A stretch of 48,898 nt of DNA. It comes from an uncultured Pseudomonadota bacterium. Its GTDB lineage: Bacteria; Pseudomonadota; Gammaproteobacteria; Methylococcales; Methylomonadaceae. Below the pieces are notes generated by a model, which worked only from the letters and a program-made list of their open reading frames with translations, had not been told where the DNA came from and did not search any database. The DNA is taken from NCBI GenBank assembly GCA_903867225.1, contig CAIPQN010000014.1, forward strand, positions 1 to 48,898, in the 5' to 3' direction. Shown here piece after piece: positions 27,055 to 37,138 of the stretch (within the stretch, counting starts at the first letter, position 1; every line of letters begins with the position of its first letter). The position numbers and the translations under genes were made by a program.

Positions 27055-27381
27055 GTGAGTGATGCCGTAGTTTATGTAAATGACAATGATTTTAATGAAT
27101 TAGTTTTAGAATCAGAATTGCCTGTGTTGTTAGATTATTGGGCTGAATGGTGTGGACCTTGCAAAATGATTGCACCACTTTTAGACATCCTTGCTGATGA
27201 GTTTGCGGGTAAATTAACCGTTGCTAAACTTAACATTGACGAAAGCCCAAATACACCACAGAAATACGGCGTGCGCGGCATTCCAACGTTGATGTTGTTT
27301 AAAGCAGGTGAAATCGAAGGCACGAAAGTTGGCGCGTTAAGCAAAGTGCAGCTAGTAGAATTTATCAACGCGCATTTGTAA
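27055..27381 (+). CDS. trxA: Thioredoxin 1
   Basis: This 108-residue thiol-disulfide reductant has [10 protein letters not shown] with the redox pair Cys-Gly-Pro-Cys at about 32-35, the cis-proline loop RGIPTLMLF, and the ending [17 protein letters not shown], collinear with E. coli TrxA. The start is the GTG at 27055 (first residues SDAVVYVND), backed by CTGGAGAAAACAA; the in-frame TTG at 27010 would add an unnatural hydrophobic leader. The gene is closed by a strong terminator and is not tied to the genes around it. Confidence 0.98.
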   Translation: MSDAVVYVNDNDFNELVLESELPVLLDYWAEWCGPCKMIAPLLDILADEFAGKLTVAKLNIDESPNTPQKYGVRGIPTLMLFKAGEIEGTKVGALSKVQLVEFINAHL

Positions 27382-27402
27382 TCGCCTGTAATTTTAAGTA
27401 AT

Positions 27403-27439
27403 AACGCTAAACTTAGCTGAAGCTGGGTTTGGCGTTTTT
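27403..27439 (+). terminator. Intrinsic terminator after trxA
   Basis: AACGCTAAAC (27403-27412) pairs with GTTTGGCGTT (27427-27436) with one G-U pair, and a T run completes it. It begins 21 nt after the trxA stop and ends 21 nt before nadK. Confidence 0.85.
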
Positions 27440-27459
27440 AGTTTTAAACGAGACATAAT

Positions 27460-28332
27460 ATGCAACGCCCTTTTAATACAATCGGCATTATTGGAAAACC
27501 GAGTGATCCCAGTATTTCTGAAACACTGACTCATATTTGTGCCTATTTAGTTGCACAAAATTATCGTGTTTTAGTTGCACAAAATAGTGCGCCATTTGTG
27601 CATGACGTTGTCATTGAATCGTGTAATGTGTCCGCATTTGGTAAGCATTGTGATGTGGTCATTGCATTAGGTGGTGATGGAACATTTTTAGCCGCTGCAC
27701 GGGCAATTGTCGCAGATGATATTCCGCTGATCGGTGTTAATTTAGGACGTTTAGGGTTTTTAGTCGATATTTCACCCACAGCATTGCCCGAAACATTAGC
27801 GCAAATGCTGGCAGGAAATTACACCGAAGAACAACGTTATTTACTACGCGCAAAAATTATTCGTAATGAACAAGTAATTCATGAAGAAACTGCAGTGAAT
27901 GAAGTCGCTATTCATCGTTGGATTACGCCGAGCATGATTGAAATTATCACTAAAATTGACGGTGTGTTTTTGAACTCTCAACGCTCAGATGGTTTAATTA
28001 TTGCCACGCCAACAGGTTCAACAGCTTATTCATTATCAGCGGGAGGTCCTATTTTATATCCCTCATTGCCTGCGCTGGTTTTAGTTCCATTGAATCCGCA
28101 CACGTTATCAAATCGCCCCATTGTGATTCATGATTCAGCAGAAATTGAAATTAGCTTTTGCCAAAATAAACAAATCAATGCGTTAGTGACATGTGATCAT
28201 ATTGAAATTCCCGACGTGTTAATTAGTGACAAAATTTTGATTAAAAAAGAACCCTTGCCAATTACCATTTTGCATCCGATTGGACATGATTTTTTTGAGA
28301 TTTTGCGGAATAAACTGAATTGGAGTCATTAA
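27460..28332 (+). CDS. nadK: NAD kinase
   Basis: NadK phosphorylates NAD to NADP using ATP. The 290-residue protein has the catalytic GGDGTFL (Gly71-Gly72-Asp73-Gly74), NLGRLGFL, the NAD-site NE (TAVNEVAIHR), and TPTGSTAYSLSAGGP. Length and order match the gammaproteobacterial enzyme. The ribosome site is weak (ACGAGACATA). It lies just past the trxA terminator, so it needs its own promoter; none is obvious in the 20-nt gap, and the terminator may be leaky. Confidence 0.97.
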   Translation: MQRPFNTIGIIGKPSDPSISETLTHICAYLVAQNYRVLVAQNSAPFVHDVVIESCNVSAFGKHCDVVIALGGDGTFLAAARAIVADDIPLIGVNLGRLGFLVDISPTALPETLAQMLAGNYTEEQRYLLRAKIIRNEQVIHEETAVNEVAIHRWITPSMIEIITKIDGVFLNSQRSDGLIIATPTGSTAYSLSAGGPILYPSLPALVLVPLNPHTLSNRPIVIHDSAEIEISFCQNKQINALVTCDHIEIPDVLISDKILIKKEPLPITILHPIGHDFFEILRNKLNWSH

Positions 28333-28407
28333 AAATTATCCGTAACAAAAATAAGTGATTACTGTAAAATCCAAACCTCACTTCTCAAAAAATCTGGAAT
28401 AGCCCGC

Positions 28408-29301
28408 ATGACCATTGCAAAATACCGTTCAATTTTTTCATCTTCAACTGCCCAACAACGTAAAGAAAATTTCGATAACTACTGGGAATTCACTCAGCAA
28501 CATGGTGGTGAATTGTTAGAAGATGACAAAGACTTAGCCATTAAACGCGCCCGCCTTCAGTATTTTCAAGACAATCCTGTTAAATTACGTCAGCCATTAG
28601 CGAATCCAGAAGCGTTTTATCGCAACTACGTTGAAATGCAGGACAAACCAGAATCATTAGACAAAATGACGTTGATGCTGACGGGGATTTATAAATTTGC
28701 GCGACATGAATGGGTTGGTATCAAAGGCGCGTGGGACGTTGTTCCGAATATGGCAAATTCACACAGCATCGAAGATAAAATCAGTCGTATTCATTTAGCA
28801 GAAGAATTTTGTCATGTTCGTTTATTCGATGAAATGCTAAAAACAGTTGGTTTGGACAAAGTCGAATGGGTGCCATTATCACCGTGGAAAGAAAAAGTGT
28901 ACGAACAATTTCCGAAATTTCCTGGCTTTTTAATGGACACACCAGCATTCGTAACTGAATTAATGGGCGTGACGTTTTATTTTCATTTACATGCACTATT
29001 TGATGACGTGCTTGCAGATGAACCCGAAGTGCGTGAGCGTCTAAAAGAATTGCTCGACGAAATCACTATTGATGAAATTGCACACGTTGGACAACGACGT
29101 AATTTTATCGGCAGTATTGGTATTAAAGTATCGAAATGGTTGGTGAAACCGTTTTACACAATGTTCTTCAATGATATTCCAGAAGTCGCGCAATTATTCG
29201 ACGTGAAAAAAATGATTCAAGACGGCGAAGATTTTGATTTCAACGCCGTCCCAAATCACATGATTGAAAAAAGCTGGATTCCGTCTTATTGCAAAGTGTA
29301 A
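28408..29301 (+). CDS. Ferritin-like diiron protein, unknown function
   Basis: This 297-residue soluble, mostly helical protein has two E-x-x-H motifs in the spacing of a four-helix diiron bundle: LAEEFCHVR (Glu133, His136) and IDEIAHVG (Glu223, His226). Glu184 (VTELMG) is a likely bridging ligand and Glu101 (RHEWVG) a possible fourth carboxylate. This is the pattern of ferritin-like oxidases and oxygenases. I do not recognise a named family, and no electron-transfer partner is adjacent. The ribosome site is CTGGAA. It converges on plsC with a 3-nt gap. The diiron call rests on motif spacing alone. Confidence 0.75.
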   Translation: MTIAKYRSIFSSSTAQQRKENFDNYWEFTQQHGGELLEDDKDLAIKRARLQYFQDNPVKLRQPLANPEAFYRNYVEMQDKPESLDKMTLMLTGIYKFARHEWVGIKGAWDVVPNMANSHSIEDKISRIHLAEEFCHVRLFDEMLKTVGLDKVEWVPLSPWKEKVYEQFPKFPGFLMDTPAFVTELMGVTFYFHLHALFDDVLADEPEVRERLKELLDEITIDEIAHVGQRRNFIGSIGIKVSKWLVKPFYTMFFNDIPEVAQLFDVKKMIQDGEDFDFNAVPNHMIEKSWIPSYCKV

Positions 29302-29304
29302 TTT

Positions 29305-30045
29305 TTACAATTTTGCTAATTCCGCTGTTATCCACGCTTCCGCTTCGGCGTTAATATCTGCCGCTTTGCGCCCTTTAGTTTCAATGGGCGCACCGATTTT
29401 TACTTTAATCGTTCCAGGATATTTAAAAAAACTGTAACGTGTCCAAAAATCGCCAGCGTTATGAACGACTGGAATCACAGGAAAACCTGATTTATGTGCC
29501 AACATTGCGCCACCAATGCTAAACGGTAAAACTTCGCGTGCGCCAGCGCGTGTGCCTTCGGGGAAAATTAACACCCAAATTCCTTCGTTCAAATACTTCG
29601 TACCGTCTGCAATCAAACTTTTCAACGCGCCACGCGCATTTTTTTTGTCAATTACAATGGATTTCAACAACAATAACGACCAGCCCCAAAGCGGTAAATA
29701 CAATAATTCTTTTTTTATCACCGCCGATTGCATCGGCAAAATATAACGTAACGCTAACGTTTCCCACGCCGATTGATGATTACTGAAAATAATCGTCGCT
29801 TGTTCTGGATTCACGTTTTCCAAGCCTTCGACTTCGTATTTCAAACCAACCGTTATTTCCATTATCCAAAGCATTAAACGACACCATTGCCGTCCAAATT
29901 TGTAACGGACTTCAAACGGTGTCCAAAATAACGAAAATAAAATTGTCGCTTCAATCGTTGCAGTGAAAAAAATCATGAAAAAAAGAATGCTCGAACCAAT
30001 ATACGTTTTCGGGCGATTATCGAGTGAGGAATTTTGCTGCGTCAT
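29305..30045 (-). CDS. plsC: 1-acyl-sn-glycerol-3-phosphate acyltransferase
   Basis: PlsC acylates lysophosphatidic acid to phosphatidic acid at the inner membrane. The 246-residue protein has one or two N-terminal helices (about 17-40), NHQSAWET (an H-x4-E version of the catalytic H-x4-D, seen in several proteobacterial PlsC proteins), IFPEGTRA, and PVIPVVHNAG. The ATG at 30045 is preferred; a TTG at 30057 is possible. The start lies inside the end of gmhB (29-nt overlap), so the two are translationally linked. The final gene of the glyQS-gmhB-plsC block. Confidence 0.93.
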   Translation of the reverse strand: MTQQNSSLDNRPKTYIGSSILFFMIFFTATIEATILFSLFWTPFEVRYKFGRQWCRLMLWIMEITVGLKYEVEGLENVNPEQATIIFSNHQSAWETLALRYILPMQSAVIKKELLYLPLWGWSLLLLKSIVIDKKNARGALKSLIADGTKYLNEGIWVLIFPEGTRAGAREVLPFSIGGAMLAHKSGFPVIPVVHNAGDFWTRYSFFKYPGTIKVKIGAPIETKGRKAADINAEAEAWITAELAKL

Positions 30046-30556
30046 ATAAATTTTCAAAAGTTAAAAGTGAAGTTAAAAATTGTGGATTATTTTGCAATGT
30101 TTTTGAACCATTGCCTGTTTTAACCAACATTGGTTTTGCACCCGCATTTTGTGCGGCTTGAATATCGCGTAACGAATCGCCGACAAACGCGATTTCGGAT
30201 AAATCCACGTTGTAATCCGCAGCGAATTTCCGTAACAAACCTGCTTTCGGTTTGCGACATTCACATAAATCGTTTGCTTGATGTGGACAAAAATAAACTG
30301 CTTCGATTTCGCCACCAACTTTCATCAATTCATCACGCATTTTTTGGTGAATTAAATTTAACGTTTTTTCATCAAATAAATTACGCGCTAAACCTGATTG
30401 GTTGGTTATGACAATAGCTTTGTAATCATGCTGATTTAAAAGTGCAATGGCTTCTAAACTTTTTTCAAGTGGCAACCATTCGTCTGGAGATTTTATAAAC
30501 GTTTCTGAATCTTGGTTAATGACACCATCGCGATCGAGGAGAATGTATTTTTGCAT
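30017..30556 (-). CDS. gmhB: D-glycero-beta-D-manno-heptose-1,7-bisphosphate 7-phosphatase
   Basis: GmhB removes the 7-phosphate from heptose bisphosphate on the way to ADP-heptose for the LPS core. The 179-residue HAD phosphatase starts MQKYILLDRDGVINQDS (nucleophile and acid Asp pair), has VITNQSG, the zinc loop CPHQANDLCECRKP, and VGDSLRDIQAA. Starting at 30556 rather than 30679 restores the family N-terminus and leaves a 4-nt gap after the receptor gene. It is normally found directly behind glyS in many gammaproteobacteria; here the receptor gene intervenes. Confidence 0.96.
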   Translation of the reverse strand: MQKYILLDRDGVINQDSETFIKSPDEWLPLEKSLEAIALLNQHDYKAIVITNQSGLARNLFDEKTLNLIHQKMRDELMKVGGEIEAVYFCPHQANDLCECRKPKAGLLRKFAADYNVDLSEIAFVGDSLRDIQAAQNAGAKPMLVKTGNGSKTLQNNPQFLTSLLTFENLYDAAKFLTR

Positions 30557-30560
30557 TTTG

Positions 30561-32742
30561 CTAAATTTTCCCTTCAAAACTAAATCGAAAATTAAGCCAA
30601 AAAGTAGTGCTTTCAAGTGCAGGCGCACCAGGCTTGATGTCGGGCAGATAGTTAAGCATCGGGTAAAGGCTATTTTCACCCAAGATATTTTTAACGCTGG
30701 CTGATAGTTCCAACGGCTTCCAAGGCGAATACATTACGCTGGCATTGAGCAAATGCGCTCCCTCTGGTTGCGTGCCATTTGGGGAATCCCACGAGTTATA
30801 AAATAAATAATTTACGCCTAAAGAAACTTTTTCCCAAGGCTTAAAAATCACATTTAAACGGCTTACATTTGGAGCTACGCCAGGGAGTTGCGTTTGCCCT
30901 CCCGCAGTTTGCCCCGTGTATGAAAGCGCATCGACAAATGAATGGCTAGCCGTGATGTTAAAAGGTTCAGCTACATAATGCACACTTGATTCAAATCCAA
31001 ATTGTTCACTACTGCCAGCCTTATTCATGTAAAACCAGTACCAATTATAACCAGGAACATCGCTACCCACTGGCGGTAAAGTGATACCGAAGTCATCGCC
31101 TCCAACAGCATCTACATCAATTACATTCAATGCTTTACTATAAAACAGTACGTTTTCAAACTGCCATTCTTTATTTAGACGCTGATTAAATGCCAACTCC
31201 AATGTTTTCAAGGCTTCGGGCTTAACAGATATATTGCCATAACCAGGTATATTTGCGCTCCCTAGTTTGCCAAGGTTAGGTATGCTTAAAAAACCATCGC
31301 CAATGTAGCCACCGCTGTAAGCTAATCCAACAGGGCCGCGAATACCTTCTTGATAAGAAAGGCGAAACAAACCATCTTGCCAAGGCGTAATAAATGCACC
31401 CATTCGTGGTGAATAATGTTTACCCCAGTATTGATGATGATCAAAGCGTAAACCACCAAATAACGTCAACCATGAATTAACTTGATAATTATCTTCAACA
31501 AAAAAACTGTAAACATCGATACTGGCAGGAAAAATAAAGGCATTCTTTTTGTTCAAAGAATGGATAGTTTCACCATTAAGCTGTGACATATTGTTGATTA
31601 TAAAATTTGCACCACTTGAATTATTTAGACCTAACTCATAAAAATGCGCTTCAGAACCCAAGGCTAAATTGTTTCCTTCCCACAAATTATTTAAATGCAA
31701 AACTTCTTTAATGCCATAACGAATTTCTCGATTTCCGCCTGCGGTGCTACCCGTTTGAACAGTGTACTGCGACGCATCATCAACTGCTGTATCTAATTTG
31801 CTTTCAAGTTTTATGTCTTTTGTAAAATCAAAATTATGGTTAAGACCAAAATAATTGAGTCCTTCGCCAACGCCATCTGAATCACGACCGAAGAAATACA
31901 TATCGCGTGTTTGGTCAACGTGCAGCATATCAAGACTCAATTGCCCATAACGTAAATGTCCAAACACGCTTAAATTATCAGTACGTTTTAAATGATGTCC
32001 AACGTCTGCCAACACACCGCCTTCACCTGGTGCGCTATCTCCAAATAATGGTGCGGCGGCTGCCCAACCTTCGCGGCGCAAAGCTTGACCTTCGTAGTTT
32101 TTTTGTTGGACAAATACATAACCGTCAAAGTCTTCATGATTAAATGCCGCTTCCATGCCACCTTGCCAAGCATTATTTAAACCGCCACCGCCTAATAAAC
32201 TCATTTTGGCATCGCCACATTCAGGAGCTAAATTGTCTGCTGTCCGCGTGATGATATTCACAACGCCTTGCAATGCACCTTGCCCAAGCGTCACTGAACC
32301 TGGTCCTCGCACAACTTCAATTCGTTCAATCCAATCAAAATTAGTACCGTTGATAATGCCATCAGGCATTCCACCGTAACGTTCAGCATTGATATTATGC
32401 CCATTGATAAGCATCATAATTTTTGCATTACTATCGGCAGCTAGACCACGAAAAGCTCCAACGGTATCGCTATGACCTTCAACAACAAAATAGCCTGGAA
32501 CATAAGTCATTAAAGCTTCATTAAGTGTTCGTGCTGCACTGAGTTGTAGTTGTTCTCGCGTAATTACAGTGACAGAAGCGGGTTGTTTTTTAGGGTCAAG
32601 TGATACATTAGAAGCAACGCTAATCGGTGTTTCAAGTAATTCTTCGATTGGCGCGTCTAACATTTGTTCAACGGATTTACTACACGTTGCCATTGCTTCT
32701 TGATAATTTAAGCAAACAAGTACGACACATAAGGCGACGTAT

Positions 32743-32762
<20 letters not shown>
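30561..32762 (-). CDS. TonB-dependent outer-membrane receptor, probably phase-variable
   Basis: This 733-residue protein, read from GTG 32762, has a signal peptide ending near AMA-TCSKS (residue 25). A plug domain spans about 45-175 (PASVTVITREQL, RIEVVRGPGSVTLGQGALQG), and a 22-strand barrel follows with many Tyr/Trp girdle residues. Substrate is not identifiable; no siderophore, heme or cobalamin uptake genes are adjacent. The start is uncertain: a CAAG tract of 15 units lies 10 nt upstream, and an ATG at 32853 beyond it is out of frame with the receptor in this copy but would be in frame with 14 or 17 units. The gene is placed between glyS and gmhB, 4 nt before the latter, and may influence its expression. 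Confidence 0.93.
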
Positions 32763-32853
<91 letters not shown>

Positions 32854-32884
32854 TTTTTATTTTTGCAACCTATAAAGTTAATTT

Positions 32885-34948
32885 TTACGCTTGCAACTTA
32901 GAAATATCAGCACAAGTCAAAAATTGTTGTGATAACAAATTCAGTAACGCCAAGCGGTTTGCGCGAAGTTCCAAATCGTCACAATTCACCATCACGCCAT
33001 CAAAAAACGCATCAACGGGCTGTTTCAATTCTGCCAAACGGTTTAACGTCGCTTGATAATCGCGTTTTTCAAGCAAAGGTTGAATATCAGCCACCGATTT
33101 TTGTGCTAGTTCCAACAATTCAATTTCAACAGTTTCAACCAATTTCGCAATCGTTTTAGCAGGTGAATCGGATTTTTTCAAAATGTTCAAAATGCGTTTA
33201 TTTGCCGCCGCTAAACTTTCGGCTTCTGGTAGTTGTCTAAATATTTTCACGGCTTGCAAACGTTGCATAAAATCTAACGGTTCTGCGGGATTTACGGCTA
33301 AAACAGCTTCAAATTCATCAGCGGTAAAACCTTTGTCTAAGCAATAACCTTTCAAACGTTCAAAAATGAAATCCGTTACAAGCGTTTGGGTTTTGGGTTT
33401 GTCGAATTCGTGTTCAAACAACGACAAGGCAAATTCAACTAGCGCGTGAATATCGAGTTTTAAATCATGTTCAATCAAAATTCGTAACACACCGAGCGCA
33501 GCACGTCGCAACGCATAGGGGTCTTTGTCGCCTGTCGGAATCAATCCTGCGCTGAAAATTCCCGCCAGCGTATCGATTTTTTCAGCCAACGCCACCACGC
33601 AACCAATATCGCTGACTGGAGTCGTGCCACCAGCTTGTTTTGGCAAATAATGTTCTTCAATCGCCTGTGCGACGGTTGGATTTTCGCCATCTGCCAGCGC
33701 GTAATAACGCCCCATGATGCCTTGCAAATTTCCAAATTCACCGACCATTTCGGTCATTAAATCATTTTTCGCTAAAAAAGCGGCACGTTTTGCCAATTCA
33801 ACATCAGCGTTAATTTTTGGCGCAATGAATTCTGCAATTTTGACTAAACGCTCAACTTTTGCCGCGACCGTTCCCAATTTTTCTTGGAATACGATGGTTT
33901 CCAAACGTGGCGCGAAATCAGCGAGAGAATAACGACGGTCTTGTTTCCAGAAAAATTCCGCATCGGATAAACGCGGCGTAACAACACGCTCATTTCCATT
34001 TTTGATTGATTCGGGATTGGTGCTTTCGATATTGCTAAACGTGATGAAATAAGGACGCAACGAACCATCGGCATTTTTTACAGGGAAATACTTTTGATTT
34101 TCCTGCATCGTGGTAATCAAAACTTCAGCAGGTAACGCTAAAAAACGTTCGTCAAAATGTCCTATAATCGGCGTTGGCAATTCGTTTAACGCGGCAATTT
34201 CTTCAAGCAAATCTTCGTCAATGTGTGCGATGCCATTTACCGACGAAGCTGCTTTTTCAGCATCAACACGAATTTGATTTTTCCGCGTTTCAAAATCCGC
34301 AATCACTTTGCCTTGTGACAATAAAACGTTGGCGTAATTTTCAGGTTTAGAAATCGTTAAATTTTCTGGCGCGTGGAAACGATGTCCGCGAGTTTGATTG
34401 CCCGTTTTCAAACCCAAAATTTCAGTTTCAATAATTTCTTCGCCATAAAGCAAAATCGCCCAATGCACAGGTCGGACAAATTCGACGGCAGAATTTCCCC
34501 AGCGCATTCGTTTTGCAATCGGTAAGTTCGCCAAACTTTTGCGAATAATGTCAGGAATCAACTGTTGCGTCGTTTGCCCAGAAATCGTTTGTGTACACGC
34601 AAGCCATTCGCCTTTATCGGTTTTTAAACGTTCAAGTTGGTCAAATTCCACACCGCAACTGTGCGCGAAAGCTAATGCCGCTTTTGTTGGTGTGCCATCA
34701 GCTTGAAAAGCCGCTTGAATCGAAACACCGCGTTTTTGCACGGTTTTATCGGTTTGCGTAGCTTGCAAATTTTCAATCAAAATCGCTAAACGTCTTGGCG
34801 CGGCGTAACTTTTTACATTTGAAAAAGTGAGTTCTGCTTCGTTCAAACCCGCCAAAATGCCGTCAGATAAAGCGTTGCTGAGTTTCAATAAGGTTTTCGG
34901 CGGCAATTCTTCGCAACCAAGTTCAAATAATAAATTTTGGGCTGTCAT
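32885..34948 (-). CDS. glyS: Glycine-tRNA ligase beta subunit
   Basis: GlyS forms the heterotetramer alpha2beta2 with GlyQ and binds and positions tRNA-Gly. The 687-residue protein matches the usual length and begins TAQNLLFELGCEELPPKTL, continues with KRMRWGNS and FVRPVHW, and has the C-terminal HD-like and anticodon-binding regions (LDFMQRLQAVKIFRQLPEA, here shown in part). Its ATG overlaps the glyQ stop by one base (TAATG), so translation is coupled. Its substrate tRNA-Gly(GCC) gene is at 2601-2675. Confidence 0.98.
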   Translation of the reverse strand: MTAQNLLFELGCEELPPKTLLKLSNALSDGILAGLNEAELTFSNVKSYAAPRRLAILIENLQATQTDKTVQKRGVSIQAAFQADGTPTKAALAFAHSCGVEFDQLERLKTDKGEWLACTQTISGQTTQQLIPDIIRKSLANLPIAKRMRWGNSAVEFVRPVHWAILLYGEEIIETEILGLKTGNQTRGHRFHAPENLTISKPENYANVLLSQGKVIADFETRKNQIRVDAEKAASSVNGIAHIDEDLLEEIAALNELPTPIIGHFDERFLALPAEVLITTMQENQKYFPVKNADGSLRPYFITFSNIESTNPESIKNGNERVVTPRLSDAEFFWKQDRRYSLADFAPRLETIVFQEKLGTVAAKVERLVKIAEFIAPKINADVELAKRAAFLAKNDLMTEMVGEFGNLQGIMGRYYALADGENPTVAQAIEEHYLPKQAGGTTPVSDIGCVVALAEKIDTLAGIFSAGLIPTGDKDPYALRRAALGVLRILIEHDLKLDIHALVEFALSLFEHEFDKPKTQTLVTDFIFERLKGYCLDKGFTADEFEAVLAVNPAEPLDFMQRLQAVKIFRQLPEAESLAAANKRILNILKKSDSPAKTIAKLVETVEIELLELAQKSVADIQPLLEKRDYQATLNRLAELKQPVDAFFDGVMVNCDDLELRANRLALLNLLSQQFLTCADISKLQA

Positions 34949-35865
34949 TAGTTCGCTCCTTGCGTGTTCAACATTGGAAATCCTAAGGCTTCGCGTTTTG
35001 CATAATAGGCTTCAGCAACCGATTTAGCTAAATTCCGAACGCGCAAAATATAACGTTGACGTTCCGTCACTGAAATCGCATGACGCGCATCGAGTAAATT
35101 AAACGTGTGCGACGCTTTTAATACCATTTCATACGCTGGCAACGGCAAATCTTTCAAAATCAATTTTTGGCATTCTTGTTCGTAAATCAAAAAACTATGG
35201 AACAAGAAATCAACATTCGCATAGTCAAAATTAAACGCCGACATTTCAACTTCATTTTGATGAAACACATCGCCGTAAGTGACTACGCCAGACGGCGTTT
35301 CTGTCCAAACCAAATCATAAACACTGTTCACGCCTTGCAAATACATCGCCAAACGTTCTAAACCGTAAGTGATTTCACCTGTAACGGGACGACATTCAAT
35401 GCCACCGACTTGTTGAAAATAAGTGAATTGCGTGACTTCCATGCCATTCAACCATACTTCCCAACCCAACCCCCACGCACCCAAAGTTGGTGATTCCCAG
35501 TTGTCTTCCACAAAACGAATATCGTGTTCAAGCAAATCAAAACCTAACATTTTGAGCGAACCTAAATACAAGTCTTGGATATTTTCAGGCGACGGTTTGA
35601 GCATGACTTGGAATTGGTAATAATGCTGCAAACGATTTGGATTGTCGCCAAAACGCCCGTCAGTTGGACGGCGCGAAGGTTGAACATACGCGGCACTCCA
35701 AGGTTCTGGACCAATGGCGCGTAAAAAAGTCGCAGGATGAAATGTTCCCGCGCCGACTTCTAAATCCAATGGCTGTAACAAAACACAACCTTGTTCTGCC
35801 CAATAAGTTTGTAGAGCTAAAATCAGCCCTTGAAAGGTAGTTATTTTTTGATTGATTGTTGACAC
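34948..35865 (-). CDS. glyQ: Glycine-tRNA ligase alpha subunit
   Basis: GlyQ is the catalytic subunit that activates glycine and transfers it to tRNA-Gly. The 305-residue protein contains [38 protein letters not shown], the class II motif region [20 protein letters not shown], and [10 protein letters not shown]. It starts with GTG at 35865. A TATAAT box lies 35 nt upstream. It is divergent from tatB with a 153-nt gap and heads the transcript glyQ-glyS. Confidence 0.98.
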   Translation of the reverse strand: MSTINQKITTFQGLILALQTYWAEQGCVLLQPLDLEVGAGTFHPATFLRAIGPEPWSAAYVQPSRRPTDGRFGDNPNRLQHYYQFQVMLKPSPENIQDLYLGSLKMLGFDLLEHDIRFVEDNWESPTLGAWGLGWEVWLNGMEVTQFTYFQQVGGIECRPVTGEITYGLERLAMYLQGVNSVYDLVWTETPSGVVTYGDVFHQNEVEMSAFNFDYANVDFLFHSFLIYEQECQKLILKDLPLPAYEMVLKASHTFNLLDARHAISVTERQRYILRVRNLAKSVAEAYYAKREALGFPMLNTQGAN

Positions 35866-35899
35866 GAGTTTGACCAGTTGAAACGAGAAAAGAGTGCAG

Positions 35900-35905
35900 A
35901 TTATA
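35900..35905 (-). promoter_or_regulatory. -10 box of the glyQ promoter
   Basis: A perfect TATAAT on the minus strand is followed 35 nt later by the glyQ GTG. The hexamer 17 nt upstream (TTACTT) is a poor -35. Confidence 0.5.
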
Positions 35906-36018
35906 GCGGAAAATAAGACGGTAAGTAATGAAATGCCGCCTTGGTTGTGCCTTGTATGTTGTTAATAGTGCTGTAATAATGCGTATATCGAAAACGCGAG
36001 TAAGTGAGCTTAAAAATT

Positions 36019-36324
36019 ATGTTTGATGTGGGATTTTCAGAATTAGTGATGGTGGGATTAGTCAGTTTGTTAGTAATTGGTCCCGAACGTTTACCGAAAG
36101 TGGCGCGAGTTGCTGGTTTTTGGATTGGCAAAATACAACAAATGATTGCCAACGTAAAAGTAGAAATCAGCCAAGAATTACACGCGGAAGAAATTCGGCA
36201 ATTACTCAAAGAAAACGAAACAATGGCATATTTGAACGATGAAAAAACACCACCGATGGGTTCACAATTAGACTCGCTTTCGGCTGAAATTTTACAAAAA
36301 CAAACGAAACAAACGCATGAATAA
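36019..36324 (+). CDS. tatB: Sec-independent translocase protein TatB
   Basis: TatB receives twin-arginine precursors with TatC. The 101-residue protein starts MFDVGFSELVMVGLVSLLVI, with the conserved Glu8 and one membrane helix. The Gly-Pro hinge (IGPERLPKVAR) and an amphipathic helix follow. The ATG at 36019 is chosen over the in-frame GTG at 36004 because it matches the family start. No tatA precedes it; glyQ lies upstream in the opposite direction. It overlaps tatC by 8 nt. Confidence 0.95.
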   Translation: MFDVGFSELVMVGLVSLLVIGPERLPKVARVAGFWIGKIQQMIANVKVEISQELHAEEIRQLLKENETMAYLNDEKTPPMGSQLDSLSAEILQKQTKQTHE

Positions 36325-37105
36325 CGCTAATACTACGGAGTTGCCATTTATCGCGCATCTAATTGAATTGCGAAATCGGTTGTTACATATTGTGTTATGT
36401 ATCGCCTTTCTTGCGTTGCCATTGTCAATGTATGCGAATGATATTTACGCGCTGATGGCACAACCGCTCATGGCGCACTTACCGCAAAATAGCAGCATGA
36501 TTGCTACGAATGTCACGTCGCCATTTATGACTCCGTTCAAATTATCATTGGTGATGGCGGTATTTTTGTCAGTGCCATTTATTCTGTATCAATTTTGGGG
36601 ATTTCTCGCGCCTGCGCTTTATAAAGATGAACGTAAAGCAATTTTTCCCTTGTTACTTGCAAGTACCGTTTTATTTTATTGCGGTGTAGCCTTTGCCTAT
36701 TTTGTTGTTGCGCCGTTAGCTTTAGCTTTTTTCACTTCTGCTGCGCCAACAGGTGTGGCGGTCATGACCGATATTGAAGCTTATTTAGATTTTGTATTGA
36801 CGTTATTTTTTGCCTTCGGTATATGTTTTGAAGTCCCAATTTTTACAATTGTTGCCGTGTGGTCAGGTTTTACGACAGTAGAAAGTTTGATTGAAAAACG
36901 CCCTTATGTGATTGTTGGCGCATTTATTATTGGTATGTTTTTAACGCCACCTGACGTAATTTCACAAACGTTACTTGCTTTACCGATGTGGCTGTTATTT
37001 GAAGTTGGATTATTTTTTGCGCGATTGAAAATGCGTCCAAAAAAGACTAACGAAATGGTCATTCCAACAAATGCGAAAAAACGCCGTTTGAAACCTAAAA
37101 AATAA
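36317..37105 (+). CDS. tatC: Sec-independent translocase protein TatC
   Basis: TatC is the six-helix receptor that recognises the twin-arginine signal. The 262-residue protein begins with PFIAHLIELRNRLLH, the cytosolic signal-binding segment, contains FWGFLAPALYKDERK, and ends in a basic tail (KKRRLKPKK). It overlaps tatB by 8 nt. Among nearby exported proteins, the multicopper oxidase signal peptide has no obvious twin-arginine motif, so it may go through Sec instead. Confidence 0.97.
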   Translation: MNNANTTELPFIAHLIELRNRLLHIVLCIAFLALPLSMYANDIYALMAQPLMAHLPQNSSMIATNVTSPFMTPFKLSLVMAVFLSVPFILYQFWGFLAPALYKDERKAIFPLLLASTVLFYCGVAFAYFVVAPLALAFFTSAAPTGVAVMTDIEAYLDFVLTLFFAFGICFEVPIFTIVAVWSGFTTVESLIEKRPYVIVGAFIIGMFLTPPDVISQTLLALPMWLLFEVGLFFARLKMRPKKTNEMVIPTNAKKRRLKPKK

Positions 37106-37138
37106 ATCTTGTAAAATTAAGATTTAGATAGAGATTTT

